Shown: piece by piece, positions 29,184 through 37,782 of the stretch
How the letters are laid out: each line of letters begins with the position of its first letter
Numbering within the stretch: the stretch's first letter is position 1
Assembly: GCA_963730995.1 (NCBI GenBank)
Contig: CAVSUB010000013.1
Location: forward strand, 2,046,001 to 2,110,000
Length of the DNA stretch: 64,000 nucleotides
Reading direction: 5' to 3'
From: CAVSUB01 sp963730995
GTDB lineage: Bacteria; Acidobacteriota; Vicinamibacteria; Vicinamibacterales; 2-12-FULL-66-21
Notes under the pieces: generated by a model
What the model was told of the DNA's origin: nothing
What the model saw: only the letters and a program-made list of their open reading frames with translations
The model's database searches: none
Translations under genes and position numbers: made by a program

Positions 29184-30707
29184 TCAGTCCGCTCTAGGTA
29201 GTGGCGCCTCGGCCGGCCCGGAGATCACATCGCCGGTGGGCGTGAAGCGCGACCCATGACACGGGCAATCCCATGTCCGCTCGGCCGTGTTCCAGCCCAC
29301 CGAGCATCCCATGTGCGTGCAGACGGCGGATCGCAGCGTGATCGTGCCAGCCGTGTCGCGATAAGCCGCAACCTTCGCGCCATTTCGTTCGATGACCCTC
29401 CCTTGGCCGCGTTTGACCGCACGAAGGGATTTTGCCTCCCCGCCGGCAAAGCGATCGCGTATGAGGTAGTACGGATAGTCGACGTTCTCTTTCAGGTAGT
29501 CCCAGAGGCCGCGGGTGATCGCCTTTCGACCCGGTTCGAACAGCTCGGTCCACGGGTTCGGGCGCTCGAGGATGGCGTCCGAGATCATGAGCCCAGCTAA
29601 TGTGCCGAACGTCAAACCATTGCCGGCGTATCCGGTCCCCGTGTATTGGTGCTTCGCGCTCTGGCCGATGTAGGGAAGGCCATCGGGCGTTTCGATGACC
29701 TGACCCGACCAGCGATGTGTCAACTCGACATCGGAAACGAGTGCGCGGAGACGCTCTTCGAGGCGCCGATAACACGCCTCGGTATCGCTCTGTTGCCCGG
29801 TCTTGTGGTCTTCGCCCCCGAAGATCACCAGGTCGTAATCCCGGTGCGGCTCGACGCGAAGAAACTGGTAGGGGTGAGCCGTGTCCCACCACAGCGCATC
29901 GGGCACCGCATCGCGCCCCACACGCCCAGCGATCACGTAGCTCGTGTACAGCGCCAGCTTCGTTTGAAACAGGGTGGCTCCCGCGATGCCGCCGAGCCCC
30001 ACGACCGGATTGTGGGTCGCGATGATCACGTCTTCGCACCTCACCGTATGACCATTGGCTTTCACCCCGAGGGGGGCGTCGCAGAACTCGTCAGCCTCGG
30101 AGTGCTCGTGGATCCGGCCCGCGAGTGCCACGAACGCCTTCGTCACGCCCGCGAGATACCGACGCGGATGGATGCGGGCCTGATCCGCAAAGCGCACGCC
30201 TGGCCGGCCCACCAGCGGCACCGAGTCGAGGTACTCCGCATCGAAACCCAACTCACCCGCCAGCTGGGCGTCGGACTTCAGGTGCTCCGGCTGATCGCTC
30301 GTGTCCTCACCGAGCGGCGCGTGGAGGTACCCGTCCACCCACTCGAAGCCCGCGTCGATATCGTGCTCGCGGACGATCTCGTCAATCTGCGCGATAGCGG
30401 CAAGACCTGCGTCCCAGACCGCCTGCGCATGCGTCCGGCCGAATCCTTTCACCAGGTCGCTGAGGCGGGTGTCGGTCACCATCGTCAGGTGCGCACTGGT
30501 GTGTCCCGTGTCGGTCGCGGCACAACGACCACGTTCGAGCACGACGACACGTTTCCCGGCCTTCGCGAGGAGGTACGCGGCCGTGAGGCCAGTGATCCCA
30601 CCGCCCACGACGACCACATCGGCTTGGGCGTCGTCGGCGAGCTTGGCATATTGCGGGAACGTGGACGTGGACCAGTATGGAGTGGTGTCACGCGTTGCAG
30701 TAGGCAT
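29184..30707 (-). CDS. FAD-dependent oxidoreductase with C-terminal Rieske domain
   Basis: A 507-residue DAO-type flavoprotein. VVVGGGITGLTAAYLLAKAG and VVLERG near residues 30-60 form the FAD-binding fold, and GYAGNGLTFGTLAGLMI near 345 is the second FAD contact. The tail carries a [2Fe-2S] Rieske centre: CTHMGCSVGW and CPCHGSRFTPTG. The pairing is known in YhfW-like proteins. Start at the ATG at 30707, preceded by AAAGGGAT; a TTG five codons upstream is an alternative. Substrate unknown, likely an amine or amino acid derivative. Confidence 0.92.
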   Translation of the reverse strand: MPTATRDTTPYWSTSTFPQYAKLADDAQADVVVVGGGITGLTAAYLLAKAGKRVVVLERGRCAATDTGHTSAHLTMVTDTRLSDLVKGFGRTHAQAVWDAGLAAIAQIDEIVREHDIDAGFEWVDGYLHAPLGEDTSDQPEHLKSDAQLAGELGFDAEYLDSVPLVGRPGVRFADQARIHPRRYLAGVTKAFVALAGRIHEHSEADEFCDAPLGVKANGHTVRCEDVIIATHNPVVGLGGIAGATLFQTKLALYTSYVIAGRVGRDAVPDALWWDTAHPYQFLRVEPHRDYDLVIFGGEDHKTGQQSDTEACYRRLEERLRALVSDVELTHRWSGQVIETPDGLPYIGQSAKHQYTGTGYAGNGLTFGTLAGLMISDAILERPNPWTELFEPGRKAITRGLWDYLKENVDYPYYLIRDRFAGGEAKSLRAVKRGQGRVIERNGAKVAAYRDTAGTITLRSAVCTHMGCSVGWNTAERTWDCPCHGSRFTPTGDVISGPAEAPLPRAD

Positions 30708-30718
30708 CGAGATCCCTT

Positions 30719-30847
30719 TCAACGTTCCGTCTCGGCATAGGCTTGTTCACTGCTGTAGTCCGCGGATCCGGTAATCATCTGCTTCGCCAAGAACAGCAGA
30801 AACCTGGCCACGGCCAGGGTCAGCGCCCGATCGCGAATCCACGCCAT
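30719..30847 (-). pseudogene. Truncated DUF6766-like membrane protein
   Basis: A 42-residue frame: MAWIRDRALTLAVARFLLFL then AKQMITGSADYSSEQAYAE. It resembles the N-terminal helix and the Q-x-x-TG-x-x-x-Y motif of DUF6766-type proteins and the fragment at 20101. The remainder of the protein is missing. It stops 12 bp before the FAD-Rieske gene. Confidence 0.35.
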
Positions 30848-31523
30848 CGCAGTCAGTCCGCCCGGAGCTCCCCACGGCTTTGATGCACGAATCGTGTTTT
30901 GTCGCGGAACGTCCGATACGTCGCGGGCGCCTCTTCGAGCCCAATCCGGTGCGTGAGGTACTCGCCAGAGGTACCCGACGAGAACAGCATTTTGTGTACC
31001 GTCTGCGAGGAGAGCGGCATCGCATCTGCTAGTGAAGAGGGTAGGGAGATATTCTTGAAGAACCGACGACCGTTCTTACGGATCAAGAGGCGAGCAGCGA
31101 CCGACCAGGAGCACTCCCGACAAGTCATTTGCGTACCAACGTAAGCACGCAAGGAGCACACGATGGGTAACCCGAGGGATGATGCTCCACTCGTGAACGG
31201 ACCTGACGACAGGAGACTCACCTCGAGTCGTGCCTCTGCGTTGGAGGAAAACGTACAAGACCACGGTGACGCCTGAGCAGTTACGAGATCTGATGAAGAA
31301 GACGGACCTTCAACGCCTGACGAACAGGATGGAGGAGTTGGCCGAACCGGCCACGGCTACGGCGGTAAGTACGACCAAGGCGGGTGCGAAATCCTCGACG
31401 GCTGCGGCGTCATGACCTCGTCATGGCGATGGTCGCGATCGTGTTTCGGGAGTTGCCGCGACTGCTTGGTGCGGGAGACTTAGGCGATCGAACTGTTGGA
31501 ATAGCGGTGGCTAACCACGCATC
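30848..31523. other. Region of gene remnants
   Basis: Besides the alcohol dehydrogenase tail at 30862-31010 only short frames occur. One at 31230-31415 (plus strand, GTG, KTYKTTVTPEQLRDLMKKTD) and a 37-residue frame at 31164 (MGNPRDDAPLVNGPDDRR) might be expressed, but neither has family support. Confidence 0.3.
30862..31010 (-). pseudogene. Zinc-dependent alcohol dehydrogenase C-terminal remnant
   Basis: The minus strand reads LTHRIGLEEAPATYRTFRDK, then after one extra A in an A4 run HDSCIKAVGSSG. This matches the C-terminus of glutathione-dependent formaldehyde/alcohol dehydrogenases (SHRLPL-EAP-Y-FRDK-CIKVVL). No catalytic domain is present upstream. A fragment with an additional indel. 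Confidence 0.5.
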
Positions 31524-32427
31524 TCACCCCTTCGGCTCCGTCCCTCCGTCCTTCCGATCCCGCTTTCGGCGGTACAGCTCACGATCCGCCTCCGCCAGCA
31601 GGCGCTGGACGTTCGGACAGTCAGCTCGGGTTGATGCGGCCGATGCCGACGCTCATCGAGAGCCGGAACGGGCGCGTGTACCGCTCGTTGTGCTTGGCGA
31701 TGTTCTCCTGCAGCCGGTTCATCAGGATCTCGGCGCTGTCGGGGCCGGCCTCGATGGGGAATGCCGTGAACTCGTCGCCACCGATGCGCGCGATGATGTC
31801 GACGCGGCGGTAGGTACCCCTGAGCACGTTGGCGGCGTCGATGACGACCTGATCGCCGGCGGCATGACCGAACGTGTCGTTGATCGGCTTCAGGCCGTCG
31901 ATGTCGGCGAGCACCAGCAGCAGATCCTGCCCCTTGCGCCGCGCGAGCGAGAGGTGCCGTTCCGCGAGCGTCGAAAAGCCGCGACGATTGTACAGACCCG
32001 TCAGCTCGTCGGTCAGCGACAGGCTGCGCAACGCCTCCTCGAGGTGCTTGCGCTCGGTGATGTCCACCATGCTGCCCATCACCGCCGGCTTCTCCTCCAT
32101 CGTCGTCCGCACGCTGCGCGATTCGACGAAGATGCCGCGACCGTCCTTCCGGATTCCGCGAATGATGTATTCGACGCTGTTGATCTCGCCCGCGAGGCGC
32201 TGACGGAGATTGTCCGACACGAGATCCCTGTCGATCGGATCGACCAGATCGAGCACCGATCCGAGCCTGAGCATCTCCTGCCGGCTGTATCCGAAGATCT
32301 CCGCCAGACGTGGATTGCAGTAGACGAGCCGCTCACCCTGGATCAGATACACGCCCGTCAAGGATTCCTCGACGAGCGCGCGGAACATGTCCAGCGAGAT
32401 CGAGTCGGCAGGCTGCGGAAATTCCAT
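31524..32427 (-). CDS. PAS-GGDEF diguanylate cyclase, frameshift near 3' end
   Basis: An N-terminal PAS domain (residues 10-130: LVEESLTGVYLIQGERLVYC, GYSRQEM, VMGSMVDITERKHLEEAL) is followed by a GGDEF domain: LTDELTGLYNRRGF, LADIDGLKPINDTFGHAAGD and an intact active-site IGGDEF. No RxxD inhibitory site is seen before it. The frame stops at INPS (31621), but one extra base there hides the expected last helix, DCPNVQRLLAEADRELYRRK, ending at a TGA at 31524-31526. Makes c-di-GMP in response to an unknown PAS signal. Cytoplasmic; no membrane segment. Confidence 0.9.
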
Positions 32428-32508
32428 TCAGGAATGGCCCTTCATGAACACACCGATGATGCGCGAGACCCGCGGGCAGCTCCGGTGCGAAATCGTCAGC
32501 GCCCGCGC

Positions 32509-33009
32509 CTACTCCGCGAGCAGCCGCTCGACGATCACGACGTCCTTCCACGCATCCCCGAGACGCGCATGGCGCTCGTAGATGCCAACCTCGCGAAATC
32601 CCACGTCGCGCAACAGCGCGCGGCTTGCGAGGTTCTCGACGAACACCCTCGAGACCAGCTTCCAGAAGCCCGCACGACGCGCGGCCTCGCTGAGCGTCTC
32701 CATCGCCATCCGTCCCGCTCCCTGCCCCCGGTGCTCGCGGTCGACGTACACGGAGAACTCCGCAATCCCTGAGTAGCACTCACGCGGGCGGTACTCCGAC
32801 GTGCTCGCAAACGCGATCACCTCGCCGTCCGATTCGACCACGACGATCGGAAACCGCCGGCCGAACCAGGTCATCACGTCATCGTCTTCGCGGAGCCGCG
32901 TCTCGAACGTTGCCGTGCCGTCAGCGATGCCCTGGTTGTAGATCCGGGTAATCGCCGCCACGTCCGAGACTGCTGCGGGTCGACCCCGGAGCCCGCCCTC
33001 TCCGCTCAT
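32509..33009 (-). CDS. arsN1: GNAT acetyltransferase, ArsN1/phosphinothricin acetyltransferase type
   Basis: A 166-residue GNAT enzyme closely following the arsinothricin/phosphinothricin N-acetyltransferase pattern: ITRIYNQGIADGTATFETRL, CYSGIAEFSVYVDREHRGQG (acetyl-CoA loop RGQGAGRMA), GFWKLVSRVFVENLASRALL and GFREVGIYERHARLGDAWKD. Family members acetylate the amino group of the antibiotic and give resistance. The ATG overlaps the stop of the upstream PD40 gene (ATGA). No ars genes lie nearby, so the substrate may be another glutamate analogue. Confidence 0.8.
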   Translation of the reverse strand: MSGEGGLRGRPAAVSDVAAITRIYNQGIADGTATFETRLREDDDVMTWFGRRFPIVVVESDGEVIAFASTSEYRPRECYSGIAEFSVYVDREHRGQGAGRMAMETLSEAARRAGFWKLVSRVFVENLASRALLRDVGFREVGIYERHARLGDAWKDVVIVERLLAE

Positions 33010-34074
33010 TCCACCCAATCGGCAATAAAGACGTTCGTCTCACCTTCCACCTTGGCGTTGCGGTTGGACGCGAACACCAGGTGCCTGCCGTCCGGAGAAA
33101 ACATGGGAAAGCCGTCGAACGTCTCGTTGAACGTGACGCGTTCGAGGCCGGAGCCATCGAGGTTGATCAGATAGGCGTCGAAGTTCCGCTTCTTGGGGTC
33201 GTGGATGTTCGACGCGAAGATCAGTCGCTTCCCGTCCGGGTGCCACGACGGAGCGAAATTGGCGCCGCCCAGCTTCGTCAGCTGGCGCAGATTTTTTCCG
33301 TCGCGATCCATCACGAACAACTCGAGCTCTGTCGGGCGCCACAAACCTTCTTTCAAGAGTGCGCGATAGTCGTCGAGCTCGGGTCCAGGCGGCAGCGGCC
33401 GGCCGCGAAACGCCACGAGCTTGCCGTCCCATGAAAAGAACGGACCGCCGTCCGGTCCCGGACGAGTGGTGAGCCGCCTGTACGTCGGAACCATCCGACT
33501 TCATGGAATAGATCTCCATGTCTCCATCGCGCACGCTCGTGAACACGATGAGACCGTCGGGCGCGATCGTCGCTTCCGCATCGTATCCCGGCGTCCGCGT
33601 GAGCGGCGTCACCTTCGAGCCATCAGCTTCAGCTCGATAGATGTCGTACCCCGAATAAATCGGCCAGACGTAGCCTTTGTCGTAACTCGGCTTCGGCGGG
33701 CAGGCGGCCGAGGCTTCATGCGTGGACGCAAAAAGGATGTACTGGCCGCCAGGATAGAAGAAACCACACGTCGTGCGGCCTGTGCCCGTGCTCACCCGAT
33801 GCTTGTCCGTTCCGTCGATTTTCATCGAGTAGATCTGGTCGCATGGATAGTCGGGGCGAGTCGACTGATAGATGAGGCGAGTGCCGTCCTGAGAGAAGTA
33901 GGCCTCGGCGTTCTCGCCACCCTCGGTAAGCTGCCGGATGTTCTTCAGGTGCCGCTCGGCGGCGATCTGTCCGGAGGCGGCAGGCTGCGGGGCCTGAGAC
34001 TTCAATGGACTGATGGCGGACACGGCAATGCCGAGACCCACCGTAAGGGCAACACCCACTCTCAAATGACGCAT
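33006..34074 (-). CDS. Secreted PD40 (TolB-like) beta-propeller protein, frameshifted
   Basis: About 355 residues after correction. A signal peptide (VALTVGLGIAVSAISPLKSQA) is followed by PD40 blades: AYFSQDGTRLIYQSTR, SFAPSWHPDGKRLIFASN-type (APSWHPDGKRLIFASN) and FPMFSPDGRHLVFASN. The frame changes at about 33481: minus-strand KSDGSDV should continue RRLTTRPGPDGGPFFS, and one extra A explains it. TolB-like propellers bind peptides or proteins in the periplasm. Overlaps the acetyltransferase start by 4 bp. Divergent from the cupredoxin operon. Confidence 0.85.
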
Positions 34075-34235
34075 GCTGGACCTGACGAGAAAACTGACGC
34101 TGTAAGATACCTGATTTCACACGCTTGCGCGACGCTCCCCCTCCCATTGATGTTTTCGTCGAGTGTGCCGATTACAACTACGTCCCAGAGCGCGCCCCGC
34201 CTTTCCGGATCGCGCCTGCTCGATCTCGTGTCTTC

Positions 34236-34928
34236 ATGGCAATGCTCAAGTTTCCGCGCCCCGTCCCCGTGGTGGCCGCACTGGTCATCGCCGGAGGGGT
34301 CTGGCTCACGGCCACGGCTGCGCCCGGCCTGGGGCGGATAGAAGGCGCCGTCAGGCTGACCATTCCCACACGCGCGGCGCTGGCTTCCGGAGGCTACGCG
34401 CCGAGGACGGTCAACCGACCCGCGCCGCATCCCGGCACGGTGTCGGATGTCGTGGTTTTCATCCGGGACCTGCCCGGGGCGAAGAATCTGCCCGTCACCC
34501 ATACCCGGATGACCCAGCAGGACGAGTCCTTCGAACCGCGCGTCATCGCGATCACCCGCGGCTCGACGGTCGAGTTCCCTAACGCGGATCCGTACTTTCA
34601 CAACGTATTCTCGCTCTCGAGCGGCGCCGCTTTCGATCTGGGTCGCTACAAACGTGGGGACACTCGCTCGCGCGTGTTCACCCGGCCTGGACTCGTGAAG
34701 GTCTATTGCCACGTCCACTCGCAGATGAGCGGGAGCATCCTCGTTCTCGACAACACATATTTCACGAGACCGCAGTCTGACGGCACGTTCGACATATCGG
34801 ACGTGCCTCCGGGCTCCTATCGCTTGAGCGCGTGGCAGGAACGGCTGGGCGAGACGCAGGTCTCCATCCACGTGCAACCGGGTCAGACGACGCAGGTCGA
34901 AATCAATCTGCCGCTGGGTTCCTCGTGA
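34236..34928 (+). CDS. Secreted cupredoxin-like (plastocyanin/methylamine-utilisation type) protein
   Basis: A 230-residue exported protein. An N-terminal hydrophobic segment (VPVVAALVIAGGVWLTATAA) is followed by a cupredoxin fold with plausible copper ligands: His in DPYFHNVFSLS and the Cys, His and Met of KVYCHVHSQMSGSI. A carboxypeptidase-regulatory-like beta domain closes the protein (GTFDISDVPPGSYRLSAWQE). Its TGA overlaps the GTG of the HD-GYP gene (GTGA). First gene of a three-gene operon; probably a periplasmic copper or redox sensor or carrier. Confidence 0.8.
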   Translation: MAMLKFPRPVPVVAALVIAGGVWLTATAAPGLGRIEGAVRLTIPTRAALASGGYAPRTVNRPAPHPGTVSDVVVFIRDLPGAKNLPVTHTRMTQQDESFEPRVIAITRGSTVEFPNADPYFHNVFSLSSGAAFDLGRYKRGDTRSRVFTRPGLVKVYCHVHSQMSGSILVLDNTYFTRPQSDGTFDISDVPPGSYRLSAWQERLGETQVSIHVQPGQTTQVEINLPLGSS

Positions 34929-36622
34929 CCCGCCCTTCATCGCCGCCGCGCCTCGTCGTGCGGACGTCGGTCGCCACACTGGCGACAGTGGCGGTCCTGC
35001 TCTCTGCGGTGTTCGTGGTCGTCACGCTCGACGTGCGGGAGCGCGTCCGAGCCGAGGTCACCGACAAGCTGGAGGCCCGGCTTCGCGTGCTGTCGGCACT
35101 CGAGGATCGCCGTGGCGACGAGCTGGCTTCGCAGGTTGCAATGCTCGCGGAGAACTCGACTCTCAAAGCTGCCCTCGACATCTACCAGTCGGAGATGGCG
35201 ACGTCGAAGCATACGAACAAGTACGAGCTCGTCTCCACCGTGACACGCGAGCTCGAGAAGATCGCCGCGCGCGTAAGGCCGGACATCCTTGCCGTGACGG
35301 ACGCTTCCGGCCGGACGGTCGCGGCGGCCGGCCGCCTCAAAGCCGCGTGGCCCGACAGCATGCCTTCGAGCGACGAAGGCAGTTCTCGCTTCGTCTCGCT
35401 CGGCGCCGGCGCGTATCGGCTGGCGAGCGCCGACGTCGGACTGCAGGACACCATCCTGGGCAGGCTCCAACTCGGCACCGCGCTCGACAAGGAGTACGCG
35501 CGAGAGCTCAGCGCTTTGTCGGGGGCAGCAACGCTGATCGCCACATCGGAAACGGTGCTGACGACGACCCTGCCGCCGGCCGTTGCCGCATCACTCACTC
35601 CTGACGTGCTGCGCAGCCTCTCGTCCTCTCGCGTCGCGCGTCTGGGCGACGGCGAATACGCCGTCCGCGAGCTGCTGCAGGAGCGTAACGCCGGCGTCTA
35701 CGTCCTCGATTCAATCGATGCGGCATCCGCGCCTGCACTGATGAAGGCGAGCAGGACGATCTTCGTCATGGCGCTGGCGACCTTCGCGGTTGCCGGTCTC
35801 GCGAGCGTCTGGCTCGCGCGGACGCTCGCACGCCCGATCGACTCGCTCTCCCGCTCCCTCGAGCAGATGACTCGCGAGCGGGCGTTCGACGAGCCCCTGC
35901 CGAAGACCGGCTTCAGCCGCGAGATCGACGCGCTCACGTCGTCGTTCAACGAGATGATGTCGGCGATACGCGTGGCCGAGGGCGACACGCGCAGCGCCTA
36001 CGTCGGAACGATTCGAGCGCTTGCGATGACGCTCGACGCGCGGGATCCCTACACGGCCGGCCATTCGGAGCGCGTGAGCGCGCTGTCGGTGGCTGTGGGT
36101 CGTCACCTGGGGCTGTCGGAGGATGACGTGGAGGTCCTCCGCCTCGGCGCGCTCCTCCACGACATCGGCAAGGTCGGGGTTCCTGACGAGGTGCTTCGCA
36201 AGCCGGGGGGCCTGACAGCCGAGGAGTTCGAGGCGATCAAGCTGCATCCGACACTCGGGGCCCGCATCCTCCGCAGCGTCCCGTTCCTCGCGCCGCACAT
36301 CCCCATCGTCGAGCTGCACCACGAGCGGCCAGACGGCAGCGGCTATCCGCACCAGTTCCGTGGAGAGGAAATCCCGCTGCTCGCCAGGATCGTCCACGTC
36401 ACAGACGCCTTCGACGCGATGACGAGCGCGCGCGCCTATCGCGGGGCGCGTTCGACCGCCGAGGCGCTCCGCGAGCTCTGGCGGTGTGCCGGCGCCGAGT
36501 TCGACGCCGAAGTCGTGCAGGCGCTGGCCGGAGCGCTGCCGTCAATCGAGCTGTCCTCCGCAATCGACCTACGTCCTGGAAGCGCTCGACTGGCGCTGGT
36601 CACTTCATCGAGCGGATCATGA
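34925..36622 (+). CDS. Membrane HAMP/HD-GYP c-di-GMP phosphodiesterase
   Basis: A 565-residue protein starting at a GTG inside the upstream stop. A first membrane helix (VATLATVAVLLSAVFVVV, about residues 16-33), a periplasmic sensor of about 250 residues, a second helix (TIFVMALATFAVAGLASVW) and a HAMP linker precede a complete HD-GYP domain: GHSERVSALSVAVGRHLG, HDIGKVGVPDEVLRK, HHERPDGSGYPHQFRGEEIP and VTDAFDAMTS. All metal and GYP residues are present, so it should hydrolyse c-di-GMP. The sensor domain probably reads a periplasmic cue from the cupredoxin-like partner. Its TGA overlaps the next ATG. Confidence 0.92.
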   Translation: MTRPSSPPRLVVRTSVATLATVAVLLSAVFVVVTLDVRERVRAEVTDKLEARLRVLSALEDRRGDELASQVAMLAENSTLKAALDIYQSEMATSKHTNKYELVSTVTRELEKIAARVRPDILAVTDASGRTVAAAGRLKAAWPDSMPSSDEGSSRFVSLGAGAYRLASADVGLQDTILGRLQLGTALDKEYARELSALSGAATLIATSETVLTTTLPPAVAASLTPDVLRSLSSSRVARLGDGEYAVRELLQERNAGVYVLDSIDAASAPALMKASRTIFVMALATFAVAGLASVWLARTLARPIDSLSRSLEQMTRERAFDEPLPKTGFSREIDALTSSFNEMMSAIRVAEGDTRSAYVGTIRALAMTLDARDPYTAGHSERVSALSVAVGRHLGLSEDDVEVLRLGALLHDIGKVGVPDEVLRKPGGLTAEEFEAIKLHPTLGARILRSVPFLAPHIPIVELHHERPDGSGYPHQFRGEEIPLLARIVHVTDAFDAMTSARAYRGARSTAEALRELWRCAGAEFDAEVVQALAGALPSIELSSAIDLRPGSARLALVTSSSGS

Positions 36623-37710
36623 CACGCACACTGTTGCCGACCCGAAGCGTCCTCGTCGCGTGCACGACCGTGCTGGCTCTATCGCTTGCACCAATCCGCG
36701 CATCTGCGCAGCCGGCGACCTCAGAGCCATGGGCGGTGGAAGCCGTCGTCTCGGGCAGCTCAGATTCGCACGGGTTCGACGATCCGTTTTTTCTCTTCGA
36801 CGTGACAGGCACAGGGCGCGTCCGTGAGGGGCTCGACATCATCGTGCGTCCGTACGCACATCGGCTGACCGGCGGCGATTGGACGTTTGAGATGTATCAG
36901 CTACAGGTGCGCTATGTGGCGCCCATCCGGGTGCCGTTGCGGTTTGACGCCGGGATCATCGCCTCGCCGCTCGGCCTGAACACGCTGGAGCTGGTGCCCT
37001 CGAAGAATCCCACGGTCGGCGCACCGTTCTTCTATTTCGCGCCACTTCCCCGCTTCGACGCGCGCTACGAAGGTGTGCAGCTGATCTCCGGCGGCTATCC
37101 TCTGGGCGCCATTGCCAGCAGCTCCGGCGCCCACTGGGACGCCAGGGCGGGCATCACGGACCAGAGCCCGACCCGGAAGCGCAATGTGTTCGGGTCCCAG
37201 GCCCCTGACGCCGAACTGCAGGTCCTTGCAGGCGGCGGGTATACGCCAGTCGCGGGAGCCCGCGTCGGCGCCAGCTTCGCGCGCGGCGCATACCGCAAGT
37301 CTCCGGCTATCCCGCAGCCATCCGTAGTCGCCGGAACCGACGCGGCGATGGTCACGGTCGAAGGCGAGTACGCGCTCGGCTATACACGCGTAACCGGCGA
37401 GTGGATCCGCGATGCCTTCGATGCCACCGGCGAGCCCGCGGTCACGCGTGGATTCAGCCTGATGGCGACGCGCACGCTCACACCGCGCTGGTTCATCGCC
37501 GGCCGAGCCAATCGCGTCTCGTCACCGGTCATCACACCTGCGCTGGATAGAGTTCGGCAGGCCGCATCGTCCGGTGAAGGCACGGTCGGGTACCGGTTGA
37601 ACCCTGACGTCTCGTTGCGTGCGGCCTACCAGATGTCGCGATGGTTCGGGGTCGAGCCGTGGGACCGAGCGTTCGTGATGTCCGCCGTCTGGGCAAGGAG
37701 ATGGAAATAG
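36619..37710 (+). CDS. Outer-membrane beta-barrel (porin-like) protein
   Basis: A 363-residue protein with a signal peptide (SVLVACTTVLALSLAPIRAS AQ) and amphipathic beta strands ending in an aromatic residue-rich C-terminus (FVMSAVWARRW). Typical barrel strands are FEMYQLQVRYVAPIRVPLRF, WFIAGRANRVS and VSLRAAYQMSRWFG. The ATG overlaps the HD-GYP stop (ATGA), so it is the third gene of the operon. Likely an outer-membrane channel whose use is tied to the c-di-GMP module. Confidence 0.75.
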   Translation: MTRTLLPTRSVLVACTTVLALSLAPIRASAQPATSEPWAVEAVVSGSSDSHGFDDPFFLFDVTGTGRVREGLDIIVRPYAHRLTGGDWTFEMYQLQVRYVAPIRVPLRFDAGIIASPLGLNTLELVPSKNPTVGAPFFYFAPLPRFDARYEGVQLISGGYPLGAIASSSGAHWDARAGITDQSPTRKRNVFGSQAPDAELQVLAGGGYTPVAGARVGASFARGAYRKSPAIPQPSVVAGTDAAMVTVEGEYALGYTRVTGEWIRDAFDATGEPAVTRGFSLMATRTLTPRWFIAGRANRVSSPVITPALDRVRQAASSGEGTVGYRLNPDVSLRAAYQMSRWFGVEPWDRAFVMSAVWARRWK

Positions 37711-37775
37711 GGACTTGGGGTCGGGGCTGGGTCTGACCCTAGCTCAGCCTCGGACCCCGATCCCGACTCTATACT
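37711..37775. repeat. Degenerate 7-bp-periodic repeat with hairpin potential
   Basis: Between the porin and sulfatase genes, GGGACTT, GGGGTCG, GGGCTGG run as heptads, and the second half is the same type on the other strand (CTCAGCC, TCGGACC, CCGATCC, CGACTCT). GGGTC-T-GACCC and GGGGTC/GACCCC can pair. Weaker than the other arrays listed here. Confidence 0.35.
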
Positions 37776-37782
37776 CATCTGG

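Noticed and set aside
31384..32772. Open frame of 462 codons on the plus strand opposite the PAS-GGDEF and acetyltransferase genes
   Set aside because: It spans two genuine minus-strand genes with clear domains; no start signal or family match of its own.
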